This document shows, in pieces, positions 1 to 8,075 of a stretch of 64,000 bases of DNA (the first letter of the stretch is position 1; the number at the start of each line of letters is the position of its first letter). The translations under genes and the position numbers were made by a program. Origin of the DNA: Halorussus halobius (GTDB lineage Archaea; Halobacteriota; Halobacteria; Halobacteriales; Haladaptataceae); assembly GCF_004765805.1 (NCBI RefSeq), contig NZ_SBIU01000003.1, positions 248,001-312,000 on the forward strand, read 5' to 3'. The notes beneath the pieces were generated by a model that saw nothing but the letters and a program-made list of their open reading frames with translations, was not told the DNA's origin and ran no database searches.

Positions 1-96
1 CCGCGTTCCCGACAGCGCGGCGTTGCACGCCCCGTAGACCCGATTTCGGTCCGGGGCCAAGCTTGATACTGTTGGCCCTACAACGTCTACGCGACT

Positions 97-546
97 ATGA
101 ATTGCAGAGTTGTCGTGGAAGCCGCAGTCCCGGTCTACGACGTGGAGACGCCCGACGAGGCGGTTCGGATCGCCATCTCCAAGACCGGCGAGTTGCTCAA
201 CCCGGACCTCAACTACGTCGAGATCAACATGGGCGAGCGGTCGTGCCCCCACTGCGGGGAGGCGCTCGACCCGGCGTTCATCGCGGCCGACGAGAGCCTG
301 GTCGCGCTGGAGCTGGAGATGACGGTGTTCAACGTCGAGCGCGAGGAGCACGCCTCCCGCATCGCGCGCAAGGAGATCGGCCAGCGGCTCGAAAACATCC
401 CGCTCACCGTCCTCGAAGTCGAGGTCGTCGAGGAGGAAGACGACGAGGAGTCGGACTCCGAGCCGGGCGAGACCGACCGAACGGAGACCGAGGCCGAGAC
501 CGACGACGACGAGGTCCTTCCCGAGTTCGAGGACCTCATCGAGTGA
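97..546 (+). CDS. DUF555 (UPF0212) family protein
   Basis: The 149-residue product opens with MNCRVVVEAAVPVYDV and matches the archaeal DUF555/UPF0212 family as I recall it. A CPHC pair (Cys50, Cys53) suggests a bound metal or half a zinc ribbon. The last 35 residues are almost all Asp, Glu, Ser and Thr, a halophilic tail beyond the folded core. The family has no established biochemical role that I know of. The gene stands alone, with about 260 bases of unassigned DNA downstream before the convergent UPF0058 gene. The start is the first ATG in frame and gives the family N-terminus. Confidence 0.85.
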   Translation: MNCRVVVEAAVPVYDVETPDEAVRIAISKTGELLNPDLNYVEINMGERSCPHCGEALDPAFIAADESLVALELEMTVFNVEREEHASRIARKEIGQRLENIPLTVLEVEVVEEEDDEESDSEPGETDRTETEAETDDDEVLPEFEDLIE

Positions 547-810
547 CCCGGCGACCGCGGACGTGCGAGGCCGGGCCCGACGCGGGCTCGGACCCGCCGG
601 ACGAATCGGTCGCCGGTCGGACGGGCTCCCACGCGATTCGTAGTCCACGGCGTTGGTCGGGGGTTTCCACGGGCGTCGCTTTGTCGAGCGTGTCGTTTCC
701 AGCGAGCAGGGCGACGCGGCGAAAACACGTACGGGAGGAAGCGAAAGCAGGGAGTACGAGAGCGGTCGCTACCGGGTTCGGTATGTCGACAGGAAGCGTC
801 GCGTCGCCTT

Positions 811-1050
811 TCAGTCGGCCTTGGCGGCGACTTTCTCGTCCGCCTCGACCTCGGCCATCTCGGATGTGATCGATTTCGCCATGGCAAAGACTGCGGTCTT
901 GTGGTCCGTCTTGGATTTATGAATCGACGTTGGTCGTACGCCGAGAGAATCGTAGTCGTCGAGATCGATTTGGGTGTTGTGCTCTTCCTCGTAGTAGTTT
1001 CCGACCTCCGCGAGCAGGCCGTGAAGGTGGATGAGTTCCTGCTTCTTCAT
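811..1050 (-). CDS. UPF0058 family protein
   Basis: Product of about 79 residues beginning MKKQELIHLHGLLAEV, the recognisable start of the archaeal UPF0058 family. The reading frame could be extended two codons to a TTG, but the ATG at 1050 gives the family N-terminus and is preferred. The His/Glu-rich first helix and the small size suggest a compact helical, possibly metal-binding protein. The function is not known. It is convergent with the DUF555 gene and divergent from the aIF2 beta gene. Confidence 0.8.
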   Translation of the reverse strand: MKKQELIHLHGLLAEVGNYYEEEHNTQIDLDDYDSLGVRPTSIHKSKTDHKTAVFAMAKSITSEMAEVEADEKVAAKAD

Positions 1051-1259
1051 AACCAAGCGACGCTAACAGTTGCAGGGTTATAGTATTATCTTGAGTCCCG
1101 TTAACACGGAGTGTGAATTACTCCTCCCCATGGGAACGTAATGCGGGGGAACGAACCCCTGCCGAGAACTGTGAAACGGTCGCGTTGGGTTCAGCCTACC
1201 CGACTCGTAAGCCGTGCTTACCACGGTACGGCGGGGGTTCGCGGCCGCGGTCTGAAAGG

Positions 1260-1266
1260 ATTTTTA
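1260..1266 (+). promoter_or_regulatory. TATA box for the aIF2 beta gene
   Basis: The T-rich heptamer TTTTTAT lies 26-32 bases before the ATG at 1292. This is the spacing expected if transcription starts at or next to the start codon, giving a leaderless mRNA. Bases 1051-1259 upstream hold nothing else I can identify. Confidence 0.55.
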
Positions 1267-1291
1267 TCGGTCGCAGGTCCTTTGGACAGCT

Positions 1292-1699
1292 ATGGAGAGC
1301 TACGACGACCACCTCGACAGAGCGCTCGACGAGACCCCGGACATCGAGGGGAGCGACGACCGGTTCGAGGTTCCGGACGCCGAGGTCCGACAGGAGGGCA
1401 ACGTCACCGTCTACGAGAACTTCCAGGACGCGCTCGCCGAGTTGGGCCGCGACGGGGACCACGTCCTGAAGTTCCTCCAGAACGAGCTGGGGACCAGCGC
1501 CCACATCGACGAGAGCGGGCGCGCCCGCCTGACCGGCGAGTTCGGTCGCGACCGAATCGAGGACGCCCTGGCGGACTACGCCGACGAGTTCGTCCTCTGT
1601 CCGGAGTGTGGTCTCCCGGACACGCAACTCGAACGCGAACAGGGCGCGGTGTTGTTGCGGTGCGAGGCCTGCGGCGCTCGCTCGGCCACCTCGGGATAG
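1292..1699 (+). CDS. eif2b: Translation initiation factor aIF2, beta subunit
   Basis: The 135-residue product has the aIF2 beta layout: an acidic N-terminal segment, a central alpha/beta domain (about residues 38-100, containing VLKFLQNELGTSAHID), and a C-terminal zinc ribbon with Cys103, Cys106, Cys124 and Cys127. With the alpha and gamma subunits it forms aIF2, which brings initiator Met-tRNA to the small ribosomal subunit. Length and domain order are normal for the family. A TATA box 28 bases upstream supports a leaderless start. A small zinc-ribbon gene abuts it convergently, its stop codon starting at the very next base. Confidence 0.92.
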   Translation: MESYDDHLDRALDETPDIEGSDDRFEVPDAEVRQEGNVTVYENFQDALAELGRDGDHVLKFLQNELGTSAHIDESGRARLTGEFGRDRIEDALADYADEFVLCPECGLPDTQLEREQGAVLLRCEACGARSATSG

Positions 1700-1879
1700 C
1701 TACGCGAACTGCTTGAGCGTCTCGAGGTCCCGCTCGGTCCGCGTGAACTCGGCCGTCCGGCGGACCACACCGCACTGCGGACAGGTGAACTCCTCGTCGT
1801 GGGTCGGCAGGTCGTCCGGCGACGACTCCCAGTCTTTGTCGCACTCGGGACAGACCAGCCGCACGTACGTTTCGTTCAT
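1700..1879 (-). CDS. Small zinc-ribbon protein
   Basis: A 59-residue product beginning MNETYVRLVCPECDKDW, with two CxxC pairs (CPEC and CPQC) about 30 residues apart, the pattern of a rubredoxin-like zinc knuckle. The same frame stays open far upstream to 2674, but only the part from the ATG at 1879 looks like protein. Small zinc-ribbon proteins of this type are numerous in haloarchaea and most have no assigned role. It ends exactly where the aIF2 beta gene ends, so the two transcripts converge. Confidence 0.75.
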   Translation of the reverse strand: MNETYVRLVCPECDKDWESSPDDLPTHDEEFTCPQCGVVRRTAEFTRTERDLETLKQFA

Positions 1880-2078
1880 GCGTTCGTCAATGGGCGTGGC
1901 TGGTAGAAAAAAGTTGCCGCGAGACGGGCCGACTCGGGGCACGGACATGGGAAACCGTGGCGGTCTGGCCTGACCGGGCCCGACCGGAAGCCGGGCGACG
2001 CCCGGGGAAAACCGGACGGACGTATCGTTTCCCGGAAATCTACCAACAGTTAAGGCCCACCCATACCATCGTTGGCCC

Positions 2079-2375
2079 ATGGACGGAACACCGCAGGAGA
2101 TCACGACGCTCGTCGGACGGGAGGTGTACTCCAACAGCGGCGTCTTCGTCGGCGAAATCGAAGACGTCCGCCTGAACGTGGACGCCGTCGCGGTCACGGG
2201 GCTCGCGCTCGGCGAACTCAACCGCGAACTGTTCTCGGAGGTCGTCGACCACGACGACGGCGTACTCGTCCCGTACCGCTGGGTGCGGGCGGTCGGCGAC
2301 GTCGTGCTCATCAACGATACCATCGAGCGCCTCCAGCAACCCGGAGCCGACGGCGACGAAAAGGCCGCGGTGTAG
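2079..2375 (+). CDS. PRC-barrel domain protein
   Basis: A 98-residue product made almost entirely of one PRC-barrel (photosynthetic reaction centre barrel) domain: TTLVGREVYSNSGVFVGEIEDV followed by beta strands and the VPYRWV segment near residue 66. Single PRC-barrel proteins act as small protein-protein adaptors. In haloarchaea some (the CdpB proteins) serve in FtsZ/SepF-based cell division. Whether this one is a CdpB orthologue cannot be settled from sequence alone. It is convergent with the DHH phosphoesterase gene, with a repeat-filled gap of about 410 bases between them. Confidence 0.8.
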   Translation: MDGTPQEITTLVGREVYSNSGVFVGEIEDVRLNVDAVAVTGLALGELNRELFSEVVDHDDGVLVPYRWVRAVGDVVLINDTIERLQQPGADGDEKAAV

Positions 2376-2382
2376 TGCGGTC

Positions 2383-2448
2383 GGTGTCGTCGAGTAGTTG
2401 CAGTGGTGTCGTCGAGTAGTTGCAGTGGTGTCGTCGAGTAGTTGCGGT
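2383..2448. repeat. Triple tandem 22-bp repeat
   Basis: Three consecutive copies of a 22-base unit (GGTGTCGTCGAGTAGTTGCA plus GT) at 2383-2404, 2405-2426 and 2427-2448. The first two are identical and the third has one change near its end. The array starts 8 bases after the PRC-barrel stop codon. Confidence 0.9.
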
Positions 2449-2690
2449 CACCCGTCGGCTCAAGCGACGCTAGCTTTCCCGCGATTTCGTTTCGCCGTCC
2501 GGCTCGGTCCGAGCTAGCTACTGCCGAAGCCAATGAGGTACCGCAACCGCAACGCACTGCAACCGCACAGCACCGCCACCGCGACCGCACAGCGGGAGCC
2601 TCACGCCTCCCCAGCCTCGGGGCGCACGAGCGCGCCCCTCCCTCGCGCGTTGCGTGCGGCCACGAGGGCCGCACGGCGCGCGCCGAGCGG
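2445..2690 (+). repeat. Dispersed structured element H1, copy A
   Basis: One of at least five copies of an intergenic element in this window. It has a left arm (2445-2476), an inverted right arm containing GAGCTAGCTACTGCC (2511-2537), an ACCGCAACCGC-rich stretch, a conserved CCTCACGCCTCCCCAGCC segment and two hairpins. Hairpin 1 is GGGGCGC/GCGCCCC (2619-2625 with 2632-2638). Hairpin 2 is CGTGCGGCC/GGCCGCACG (2653-2661 with 2667-2675). The stems differ from other copies but keep pairing. The rest of the gap (2691-2788) shows nothing else. Open frames here are not protein-like. Confidence 0.75.
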
Positions 2691-2788
2691 AACGGTCGCG
2701 TGCCGCGAACTCCAGTCCGAGTCGGTAGTCGGGGGGATAGAACGGTCCGAAGTCGACAATTGAAGACGTCAGCACGGCGGTTCGGGGT

Positions 2789-4240
2789 TCAGCTCCCGTT
2801 GGAGCTCTCGCCGCTCTCGACGCCCATCGCGTCGAACAGCTTCCGCTTGACGGCCTCCTCGGTCAGCGACAGCAGGGTGTCGCGGTTGTCGTCGGTGGTC
2901 TCGATGCCGGTGAAGATGCCCAGCGGAATCTCGACGCTGGCCTGGGTCGAGTGGCCCGCCGCTTCGCCGATGTCGGCGAAAGCGTCCTGGAGCACCTTGC
3001 CGATGTTCATCCGGATGTCCTTCGAGCGGGCCGCCAGATAGATGGTCTCCTCGGCGATGCCGAACACGGCCGTCGTCGTGATGCCCTCCAGGTTCAGCAG
3101 GTGGGAGGCGGCCTGGGTCAGCGCGTCGCGGTCCCTGATGAACCCCGCGTTGCTCACGAGGTGGCTCCCCTGGACCTCGCGGTTGGTGATGGCTTCGGCC
3201 AGCACGTCGAGCGTCTCGGGGCTCATCGAGGGCGACTCGACCTGTTCGAGCGTGTCGTGGTTGGCGAACGGGTAGAGGTACGCCGCCGCGGTCAGGTCCG
3301 CCGGCGTGGTGTCGCGCTTGAAATCCAGCGTCTCGGCGCGGATACCGTACAGCAGCGCGGTAGCGACCTCCTCCGAGACGTTGAGGTCGAACTCCTGGAC
3401 GTACTTCGTGAGGATGGTCGAGGTCGAACTCACGCTCGGCCGGACGTCCACGAAGTCCGCTTCGTACTCCTCGTCGGGCTCGAAGTGGTCGACGAGCACG
3501 TTCACCGGCCGGTCGAAGTTGGCCTCGGTCGCCTTGGCGTGGTCGACCAGCGCGATGGTGTCGTAGGCCTCGACGTCGGCGTCGTCGTACGGCAGGAGTT
3601 CGATGCCGAGCAGGTTGACGAACGCCCGGTTCTCCTGGTGGCCGATGTCGCCGATGTAGAGGATGTCGGCCTCGACGCCGAGGTTCTCGGCGATGGCCTG
3701 TAAGGCGACCGCGCTGGCGATGGAGTCGGGGTCGGGGTTGTCGTGGGTGACGACCGCGAGCTTCTGGTCGGTGGCCTCGATGACTTCGGCGAGCTGCTGG
3801 GCCTTGTACTCGAGCTCGCCGGTTTCGAGCGCCCGGAGCGCCGAGTCCGCGATGACGGTCGAGGGGTTTATCACTACGTCCGCGCCGAGTTCGGTCAACT
3901 CGTCCTCGGAGACGGGGTCGCTGGCGCGCACGACGATGAACTGCTCGCCGTCGTTGTCGCGGATGTTCTCGACCGCCTGCTTGTTGGCCTCGACGTCCGA
4001 CGAGAGGATGAGCACGACCTCGTTGTCGGCGACGGTGTCGTAGATGTCGTCCTCGCGGATGTCGGCGGTCTGGGCGTTGAGGTCCTGGTCGCGCAGCGCC
4101 TCCACGCGGTCGGCGTCCCGGTCGATGATGAGGACGTCCTTGTCCTGTGCTACCAGTTCCTCGGCGACCGCGTGTCCGACGCTCCCGCAGCCCAGAATAG
4201 CGTAGTCGGACATCGAGGAGATGGTAATCCCGGCGCTCAT
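2789..4240 (-). CDS. TrkA-N/DHH family phosphoesterase
   Basis: A 483-residue product with two parts. Residues 12-130 form a TrkA-N/RCK Rossmann domain (LGCGSVGHAVAEEL), which binds nucleotides. Residues 160-483 form a DHH/DHHA1 phosphoesterase with the HDNPDPDS motif (His166, Asp167, Asn168, Asp170, Asp172), a DHA triad near 233 and DHF near 251. This places it among NrnA/RecJ-like enzymes that hydrolyse short oligonucleotides or cyclic dinucleotides using metal ions. An internal ATG at 4213 (MSDYAIL) is an alternative start; 4240 is chosen because a TTAAGT-type box lies about 28 bases upstream. The substrate is not predictable here. Confidence 0.88.
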   Translation of the reverse strand: MSAGITISSMSDYAILGCGSVGHAVAEELVAQDKDVLIIDRDADRVEALRDQDLNAQTADIREDDIYDTVADNEVVLILSSDVEANKQAVENIRDNDGEQFIVVRASDPVSEDELTELGADVVINPSTVIADSALRALETGELEYKAQQLAEVIEATDQKLAVVTHDNPDPDSIASAVALQAIAENLGVEADILYIGDIGHQENRAFVNLLGIELLPYDDADVEAYDTIALVDHAKATEANFDRPVNVLVDHFEPDEEYEADFVDVRPSVSSTSTILTKYVQEFDLNVSEEVATALLYGIRAETLDFKRDTTPADLTAAAYLYPFANHDTLEQVESPSMSPETLDVLAEAITNREVQGSHLVSNAGFIRDRDALTQAASHLLNLEGITTTAVFGIAEETIYLAARSKDIRMNIGKVLQDAFADIGEAAGHSTQASVEIPLGIFTGIETTDDNRDTLLSLTEEAVKRKLFDAMGVESGESSNGS

Positions 4241-4377
4241 GATACTGTGGCGTAACTCCGGACCACACTTAACGTTCCCGGAGCGTGGCCGTGACGCCGC
4301 TTGCGAGCGATTACTCGGCCATCGCGTCCGCGCGAACGGACTCACCGCCGACCGATTCGCCGACGGGACCGTTCGAC

Positions 4378-5673
4378 TTACGGGAACGGATGCCCCCGGT
4401 GAGTCAGGTCGTCGTCCGCGAGCGCGGGATGGTTCTTCGGCGGTAACGCGGGCGGACAGAGCGCCACGAGTTCGGGGACGTACCAGCGGGCGACCCGCAG
4501 TCCCGCGTCCCGGACGCCGGGCGTCGTGAGGTCGAACGCCACCGGGGTCGCGCCGGCCGCGTCGAATGCATCGAGACAGGCGTCCAGTTCCGCCCGCGAG
4601 TCCTCGAACTCCCGGTCGTCGCGCCGAGGCACCACCTCTCGGTCGCCCTCGAAGTAGACCGAAACTTCCTCGAAGTGCTCGGGGGAGGCGTAGTATTTGA
4701 AGTTCTCCTCGAGGTTCATCACGCCGGGCGACTCGACCTCGGGGACCCCCTCGTAGGCCACTGTGGTCTGTATCGACCGGACGCCCTGCGCGGCCTCGAC
4801 CAGCGCGTCCCGGGCCGCGCTCGCGAAGTCGAGGTCGGCCGACGCGGCCAGCACGAACTTGGGCGTGCGGTCGCGCTCGTCGACGTACGTCACGCCGAGC
4901 GTGTGGAGGTCGTGGTCGGTCTCGAACCGGCAGAGCCGGTACGTCGCGAAGTCGTTCTCGAACGCCCGTCGTTGCTCGCGCAGTTCGGGCCACTCGTCGA
5001 GCGCGAGTCGCGTCGGCGGCTCCTGTCGGTACCACGACCGCATCACTGCGTCGCGTTCGACCGTCTCGTAGGCCGCGCCGACCAGTGCCGACGGCAGGTC
5101 GGGGCCGCAGGCCAGCCCGTTCGACGTCGAGAAGAAGTACGGGTCGCCGTCGGTCGTATCGCCGAGGCCGACCAGCGGCGAGGGGACGAAGACCTCCTCG
5201 CCGTCGAGCAGGTTCGTCCCCGCGACCCACCGTATCTCGGTCCTCCTGTCGAACGGCCCGAGCCCGCGCTCGCGGAGGTCGGCGGCGTCGAACGGGGTGA
5301 GGTACTCGAAGTCGACGACGTCGGTCTCGCCCGCCGCCAGTTCCTCGTAGGTCGCCTCGGTGGTCCGGTGGGCGTGGACGGTGGTCGGCCAGAACGCGCA
5401 GTACCGCTCGGTGAACTCGCCGACCGCCGTCACAAGCGCCTCCGTGCTGGTGTGTCCCTTCCCGCCCGCCGCCGGGTCGGGGTCCTCCTCGCGGTCCTGC
5501 GGGAGCGACCGACCGATGGCCGCCGCGTCGACGTCGACGTTCAGCGTCGGATCGCCGTCGCGACCCGACGGGTCGAAGGTCACGTCGGAGACCAGTCCCG
5601 TGCGGTCGCCAAGCAGTCGCTCGACGTCGGCGGTTCGCGAGCGCCTTCGCGCGCGGAGATTAATCGTCGTCAC
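4378..5673 (-). CDS. YcaO cyclodehydratase of the TOMM cluster
   Basis: A 431-residue YcaO protein, the ATP-using enzyme that activates a peptide amide so that a Cys, Ser or Thr side chain can close an azoline ring. Signatures are GKGHTSTEAL...GEFTERYC (about 71-92, Glu78, Glu86, Glu89, Arg90) and AYETVERDA (201-209), the ATP/Mg-binding glutamates of the family. The C-terminus ends in GHPFP, recalling the proline-rich end of azoline-forming YcaO enzymes. It starts at GTG 5673, overlapping the upstream E1-like gene by 14 bases, so the two are co-transcribed and probably translationally coupled. Its substrate is likely the 32-residue peptide encoded at 7881. A solitary thioamidating YcaO (TfuA or methanogen type) is less likely given the neighbours. 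Confidence 0.88.
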   Translation of the reverse strand: MTTINLRARRRSRTADVERLLGDRTGLVSDVTFDPSGRDGDPTLNVDVDAAAIGRSLPQDREEDPDPAAGGKGHTSTEALVTAVGEFTERYCAFWPTTVHAHRTTEATYEELAAGETDVVDFEYLTPFDAADLRERGLGPFDRRTEIRWVAGTNLLDGEEVFVPSPLVGLGDTTDGDPYFFSTSNGLACGPDLPSALVGAAYETVERDAVMRSWYRQEPPTRLALDEWPELREQRRAFENDFATYRLCRFETDHDLHTLGVTYVDERDRTPKFVLAASADLDFASAARDALVEAAQGVRSIQTTVAYEGVPEVESPGVMNLEENFKYYASPEHFEEVSVYFEGDREVVPRRDDREFEDSRAELDACLDAFDAAGATPVAFDLTTPGVRDAGLRVARWYVPELVALCPPALPPKNHPALADDDLTHRGHPFP

Positions 5674-6754
5674 CTCGATTGGGATTTCCCGCCGCGTGCT
5701 CCCGGTTTCGGTCCTGCACCATCGCGTCGAGACCGAGGTGTCGGCCCTGGTCGACGCCGTCCGAGGACGGGCCGCAGACCGAGCAGCGCGGCATCCGGAG
5801 GACGTCGTCGGCCCCGACCGACAGGTCCGCGAAGTCGTAGTGAACCACGCGCCCGACCGTGAACCCGAAGCCGCTGGACAGCTGGTTGACCAGTTCGAGT
5901 TCGAGACAGCCCGCGACGACGTGGGCGAATCCGGGGAGGTTGGGGCCGGGCGCGCGCCCGGCGTCGCCCGCGACCGCCTCGTACGCGCGGTAGCCCTCGG
6001 GTGCCTCGACGTTGGCGTAGCGTCGTCGTCTGAAACACTCGTAGCAGGGCGTCTCCCCCGGCAGTATCGTCGGGCCGACCACGCCGTCGAGCCCCGCTAT
6101 CTGTCCGAGCAAAAGCGGCGTTTCGATATCGTGGACGAGTCGATTGAGCCGCGCGAGCGCGTCGGGTCGCTGGCGGTCGGCGGCGTGGACGACGAGGTCG
6201 GCCGCCTCGATTGCGTCCGGGAGTTCTCCGCGTTCGAGCGAGACCACCTCGTCGTGACTCGCCCGGGCGCTCGAGGTATCGCCGAGGCCGAGGAATCGGA
6301 CGTCCTCGATGCCCATCTCGACCGCGTCGGCCGCGAGGATGGTCGCCGGACGACCCGACCCCACCAGCGTCACCGTCGACGACGCGACTCGCTCCATCGC
6401 GTCCGCGGAGAACTGGTCGGTGGCACGGAGGTAGCCGGTGACGTCCTCGCGCTCGAGAGCACGCTCCCCCGCGTAGAGGAGTCCCTCGTCCTGAAGCACG
6501 TAGATGACCTCCAGCACGTCCCGTCGGTCCGCCTCGTCGAAGGCGTCGAGTATCTCCTCGACCGCGTTCGTGCCGTCGAGCATGGCGACGAGGTCCGCGA
6601 GCATCCCGTCCTCGTCGTCGTCGGTGAGGTCGAAGACCGTCCCGCTCCACGGTCCCGCCCTGAAGTGGACGTCGTCGGGCGAGAGTCGGACCGGGACGAG
6701 CGACGGGTCGATTTTGGGGAACGCCACGAGCGCCTCGCGGAGCGAATCGCTCAT
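5660..6754 (-). CDS. E1/ThiF-like partner protein of the TOMM cyclodehydratase
   Basis: A 364-residue protein. Residues 1-100 resemble a winged-helix RiPP recognition element, the part that usually grips the leader peptide. Residues 125-330 form a ThiF/E1-like fold with a degenerate nucleotide loop (TLVGSGRPATIL) and two CxxC pairs (Cys237/Cys240 in CYEC, Cys324/Cys327 in CSVC) that should hold structural zinc. Such partners present the precursor to YcaO. It overlaps the dehydrogenase gene by 4 bases (ATGA) and the YcaO gene by 14, forming a tight three-gene operon. The first glycines of a canonical E1 ATP loop are not conserved, as expected when the protein is a scaffold rather than an adenylating enzyme. 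Confidence 0.85.
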   Translation of the reverse strand: MSDSLREALVAFPKIDPSLVPVRLSPDDVHFRAGPWSGTVFDLTDDDEDGMLADLVAMLDGTNAVEEILDAFDEADRRDVLEVIYVLQDEGLLYAGERALEREDVTGYLRATDQFSADAMERVASSTVTLVGSGRPATILAADAVEMGIEDVRFLGLGDTSSARASHDEVVSLERGELPDAIEAADLVVHAADRQRPDALARLNRLVHDIETPLLLGQIAGLDGVVGPTILPGETPCYECFRRRRYANVEAPEGYRAYEAVAGDAGRAPGPNLPGFAHVVAGCLELELVNQLSSGFGFTVGRVVHYDFADLSVGADDVLRMPRCSVCGPSSDGVDQGRHLGLDAMVQDRNREHAAGNPNRGDDD

Positions 6755-7677
6755 GGCGCGCTCACCGCCTCGTCCGCGGGGTGACCGACGCCGACGGCGT
6801 AGACCACCGCCTCGTCGACCCCGTCGACGTCGAGCAGCGCGTTCATCTTGCGGTCGTCGAACGCCGCCGCCGGGACGCCGCCGAGTCCCAGCGCCTCGGC
6901 CGCGAGCAGGAGGTTCTGGGCGAGGTGGCCCGACTCCTGAAGCACGTACCGGTAGCCCCGGGGACCGTACTTCGACTTGCTGCGCCAGAACGCGCCGGTC
7001 ATCACGAACACGACCGGCGCGTCGGCGAGATTCAGCTGGTCGCTGGTGACCAGCGCGTCCTCGAACGCCTCGGAAAACCCGTCGTCGCCCGTGCGCAGGC
7101 GTCGAAGGCCGTGTTCGGCGACGCTGTAGTAGTACAGTCCCGACTCGACGCCGTCGACGTCCAGCACGACCGGGTACAGTTCGACGGGGTAGAGTCCGCC
7201 GCCGGACGGATAGGTCCGAAGCGCCTTCTCGTTGCCCGCCGCGTCCGTCACGGTGCCCGAAACGCCACAGCCGTACCGCAGGAGAGCCGACAGGGTCGAG
7301 AGCGAGACCGGGGCGTCCGCGTAGCGACGCACGCTTCTGCGCTGGTCGAGCACGTCGAACGCGTCCGCCGACTCGACGCCGGGGTCCTCGGGGAGTTCCA
7401 CCAGCTCCGACCCGCGATAGTCCTGCTCGATGTTCGCGAGGACGTAGCTCAGACCCTCCTCGGCCAGCTTCGCGGTCGACCCCGACTGGCGGCGGTCGTG
7501 GACCGGCCCGCCCTTGGTGTTCTCGTGAAATATCTCCGCCACGTCTCCCGGTTCGAACTCGCGGCGGCCTAACTGCTCGAAGTAGCTCCCCTCGGGCCAC
7601 AGGTCCTCCCCGCGCAGTTCGGCCCCCTGTACGTGGAGGTCCCTGACGTTCCCGAACGCTTCGGCGCTCAAATCCAT
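6751..7677 (-). CDS. SagB/McbC-type azoline dehydrogenase
   Basis: A 308-residue nitroreductase-fold flavoprotein. The FHENTK segment (50-55) is typical of SagB-type N-termini. RRSVRRY (113-119) and YPSGGGLYPVELY (156-168) are FMN-binding segments, and GHLAQNLLLAAEALGLG near residue 250 is the conserved second half. In TOMM pathways this enzyme oxidises azolines made by YcaO to aromatic thiazoles or oxazoles using FMN. It is the first gene of a minus-strand operon whose other members are the E1-like partner and YcaO. The AT-rich segment upstream is shared with the divergent precursor gene. The ATG at 7677 gives a normal family N-terminus. Confidence 0.87.
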   Translation of the reverse strand: MDLSAEAFGNVRDLHVQGAELRGEDLWPEGSYFEQLGRREFEPGDVAEIFHENTKGGPVHDRRQSGSTAKLAEEGLSYVLANIEQDYRGSELVELPEDPGVESADAFDVLDQRRSVRRYADAPVSLSTLSALLRYGCGVSGTVTDAAGNEKALRTYPSGGGLYPVELYPVVLDVDGVESGLYYYSVAEHGLRRLRTGDDGFSEAFEDALVTSDQLNLADAPVVFVMTGAFWRSKSKYGPRGYRYVLQESGHLAQNLLLAAEALGLGGVPAAAFDDRKMNALLDVDGVDEAVVYAVGVGHPADEAVSAP

Positions 7678-7880
7678 CTCACGTCGTACAATAAATCAAC
7701 CCTACATCAATTTTTCTTTGGTAGTTTTGATAATCGCATGTATAGGTAAGAGATTTATTCTAACTTGCAAACACACATCCATACATTCGAAACTGTCGAG
7801 ATATAATCCCAGAATATTCTATTAGTAAACTAAAGTAAATTTTATAACTCTCGTATAGGTATGAAGGAGTGGTTCACACC
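7678..7880. promoter_or_regulatory. AT-rich divergent promoter region of the TOMM cluster
   Basis: This 203-base gap is far richer in A and T than anything around it. On the plus strand a TTTATAA box at 7841-7847 lies 34-40 bases before the precursor ATG, and GATATAAT at 7799-7806 is a second candidate. On the minus strand AT-rich blocks at 7691-7697 and 7708-7716 could serve the modification operon. No operator dyad is obvious. Confidence 0.6.
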
Positions 7881-7979
7881 ATGAATGTGAATGTCAGCCG
7901 TTCCGGTGAGCAGAAGAAAGGTGAGAAGAAACTAGACAAGGTCGCCTGCTGTATCGGCTTCTGCGTCGGCAACGGGTAA
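7881..7979 (+). CDS. Candidate TOMM precursor peptide
   Basis: A 32-residue peptide starting MNVNVSRSGEQKKGEKK, a Lys-rich leader-like half, and ending in ACCIGFCVGNG, a core with three cysteines and small residues. Cysteines next to glycine and hydrophobic residues are the usual substrates for YcaO azoline formation. The basic charge is unlike the acidic proteins around it. It lies 203 bases from, and divergent to, the dehydrogenase/E1/YcaO operon, with its own AT-rich promoter and a T-run hairpin just after the stop. The ATG at 7881 is the only in-frame start after the promoter; an ATG at 7861 in another frame closes after seven codons. No exporter, immunity gene or protease is adjacent. 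The assignment rests on context and composition. Confidence 0.75.
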   Translation: MNVNVSRSGEQKKGEKKLDKVACCIGFCVGNG

Positions 7980-7982
7980 CGA

Positions 7983-8002
7983 CGACGGCCGTTTTTCCGT
8001 CG
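7983..8002 (+). terminator. Probable terminator of the precursor gene
   Basis: CGACGG (7983-7988) pairs with CCGTCG (7997-8002) around a loop ending in five T residues (7992-7996), four bases after the precursor stop codon. Archaeal termination mainly needs the T-run. Confidence 0.5.
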
Positions 8003-8075
8003 GTTCCGAGGACGAACAGACGACGATAGAAAGAGAAACGTATTTAGGTCGGACCCAACTACTTCCGAGTGCGTT

